Assembly (NCBI RefSeq): GCF_003020125.1
Contig: NZ_PYFW01000001.1
Coordinates: 744,001 to 808,000 of the forward strand
Reading direction: 5' to 3'
Length of the DNA stretch: 64,000 nucleotides
Source of the DNA: Bradyrhizobium sp. MOS003
GTDB lineage: Bacteria; Pseudomonadota; Alphaproteobacteria; Rhizobiales; Xanthobacteraceae
The position numbers were made by a program, and so were the translations under genes. The first letter of the stretch is position 1, and every line of letters begins with the position of its first letter. Positions 63,348 through 64,000 of this stretch are shown piece after piece. Below the pieces are notes generated by a model that saw only the letters and a list, made by a program, of their open reading frames with translations, did no database searches and had not been told where the DNA came from.

Positions 63348-64000
63348 CTACCCCTCCGCCAGCACCCGCGCATTGGCGCGGACCGAGGCCTCGCTGACGC
63401 GAATGCCGAGGCCGGGTCCATCGGGCACGACGACGTGGCCGCCGCGGTTGGAGACGCGCTGTTCCAGCACGTCCTCCGTCAGCACGTGGTGCGGCATGTA
63501 GAATTCGCAGCCGAGCGAGATGCCCGGCGTGGCCGCGATCAGCTGCGTGCCGGCGGCAAGGCCAATGCCGCCTTCCCAAAGCGTGCCGCCATAGCCGGGC
63601 AGGCCGGCGATGTCGGCGATCGCCATGATCGCCTGCGCCTCGAACAGGCCGCCGGCCTTCATCAGCTTGATCGAGACGGCGTCGGCCGCCTCGCGGCGCA
63701 CCACCTCCATCATGTCGCGGCGGTCGAAGCAGCTTTCGTCGGCCAGCACGGGCGTTTCCATCGCCGCGGTGAGCTGCGCCATCACGTCGAGATATTTGCG
63801 CGGCACCGGCTGCTCGATGAAGGTCGGCGCGAACTGCTCGACATCGCGCAGGATCTTGATGGCACCAAACGGTGCGAGTGCCTGGTTGTAGTCGACGCGC
63901 AGATCGACCTGGTCGCCGAACTCCTTTCGGATCGCTTCGAGATGGTCGAGATCCTCGCGATGCGTCTTCACGCCGGTCTTGACCTTGTAGATGAAATTGC
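63348..64000 (-). CDS. Mandelate racemase/muconate lactonizing enzyme family protein (5' end cut by window)
   Basis: C-terminal part of an enolase-superfamily enzyme. The reading frame stays open to the window edge, where FIYKVKTGVKTHRED supplies the KxK catalytic motif. Metal ligands appear in order: DLRVDYNQALAPF, FIEQPVPRKYL and PVLADESCFDRRD. The last Lys/His side is in VSIKLMKAGGL. The closest reaction type is muconate cycloisomerase or a related lactonisation or dehydration; the substrate is uncertain without the N-terminal capping domain. Confidence 0.85.
   Translation of the reverse strand, partial: NFIYKVKTGVKTHREDLDHLEAIRKEFGDQVDLRVDYNQALAPFGAIKILRDVEQFAPTFIEQPVPRKYLDVMAQLTAAMETPVLADESCFDRRDMMEVVRREAADAVSIKLMKAGGLFEAQAIMAIADIAGLPGYGGTLWEGGIGLAAGTQLIAATPGISLGCEFYMPHHVLTEDVLEQRVSNRGGHVVVPDGPGLGIRVSEASVRANARVLAEG

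Overview
The window is high-GC, gene-dense DNA from an alphaproteobacterium, most likely Bradyrhizobium or a close relative (Nitrobacteraceae). The grounds are a SAM-II riboswitch in front of metZ, a class I lysyl-tRNA synthetase, DUF2865 and a small DUF6460-like protein, a GAAC-N7-GAAC LexA-type box, and many palindromic intergenic repeats of the kinds typical of these genomes. The assignment rests on gene content and style, not on a database search. There is no rRNA, CRISPR array, transposase or prophage. One tRNA is present, tRNA-Gly with anticodon CCC.

Layout. 1-10.4 kb: a 5'-truncated SGNH hydrolase; metZ with promoter, SAM-II riboswitch and a terminator/antiterminator pair; a double-length dCTP deaminase; a PAS protein; a MATE exporter; a secreted Met/Gly-rich protein; small SRPBCC and VOC genes (the VOC gene is frameshifted); and an ogt-araC pair. 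10.5-11.75 kb: tRNA-Gly followed by a patch of decay holding a ParD-like antitoxin, a ParE toxin gene with an in-frame stop, and an XRE-cupin regulator remnant. 11.75-20.5 kb: a sugar catabolic and uptake cluster of LacI regulator, xylulokinase, xylose isomerase, sugar ABC transporter, aldose dehydrogenase and lactonase. 20.5-28.3 kb: a branched-chain amino acid type binding protein, a TPR-methyltransferase, the ligase-associated exonuclease plus ATP-dependent DNA ligase, an MBL hydrolase and a second MATE protein. 28.4-36.2 kb: pyrD, a DUF952 protein, an S24-like repressor lacking its catalytic serine, a frameshifted alpha-carbonic anhydrase, lysS, an amino-acid binding protein, an SCO protein and a ClpP-like secreted protein. 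36.4-42.7 kb: a flavoprotein dehydrogenase, RidA, a SnoaL-like protein, then Lhr-type helicase and PdeM nuclease. 42.7-52.6 kb: an unknown gene behind a LexA-type box, DUF2865, pyrE, GST, LysE exporter, polA, acyltransferase and UDP-glucose dehydrogenase. 52.8-64 kb: hrpB, a retropepsin-like protease, an MNT antitoxin with a deleted HEPN toxin, phosphomannomutase, a multi-TM chemoreceptor, an Lrp regulator, a HIT-NudC-PfkB operon, and a truncated enolase-superfamily gene at the right edge.

How the genes fit together. The four members of the ligase-associated DNA repair set (MBL exonuclease, ATP-dependent ligase, Lhr-type helicase, PdeM) are all here, but as two pairs about 13 kb apart; a LexA-type box lies just past the second pair. 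The sugar cluster encodes import plus two possible first steps (isomerase/kinase and dehydrogenase/lactonase). Both toxin-antitoxin modules keep an intact antitoxin and a broken toxin. PolA keeps its 3'-5' exonuclease fold but lacks its catalytic residues. Seven palindromic repeat families fill most of the intergenic gaps and have produced spurious gene ends.
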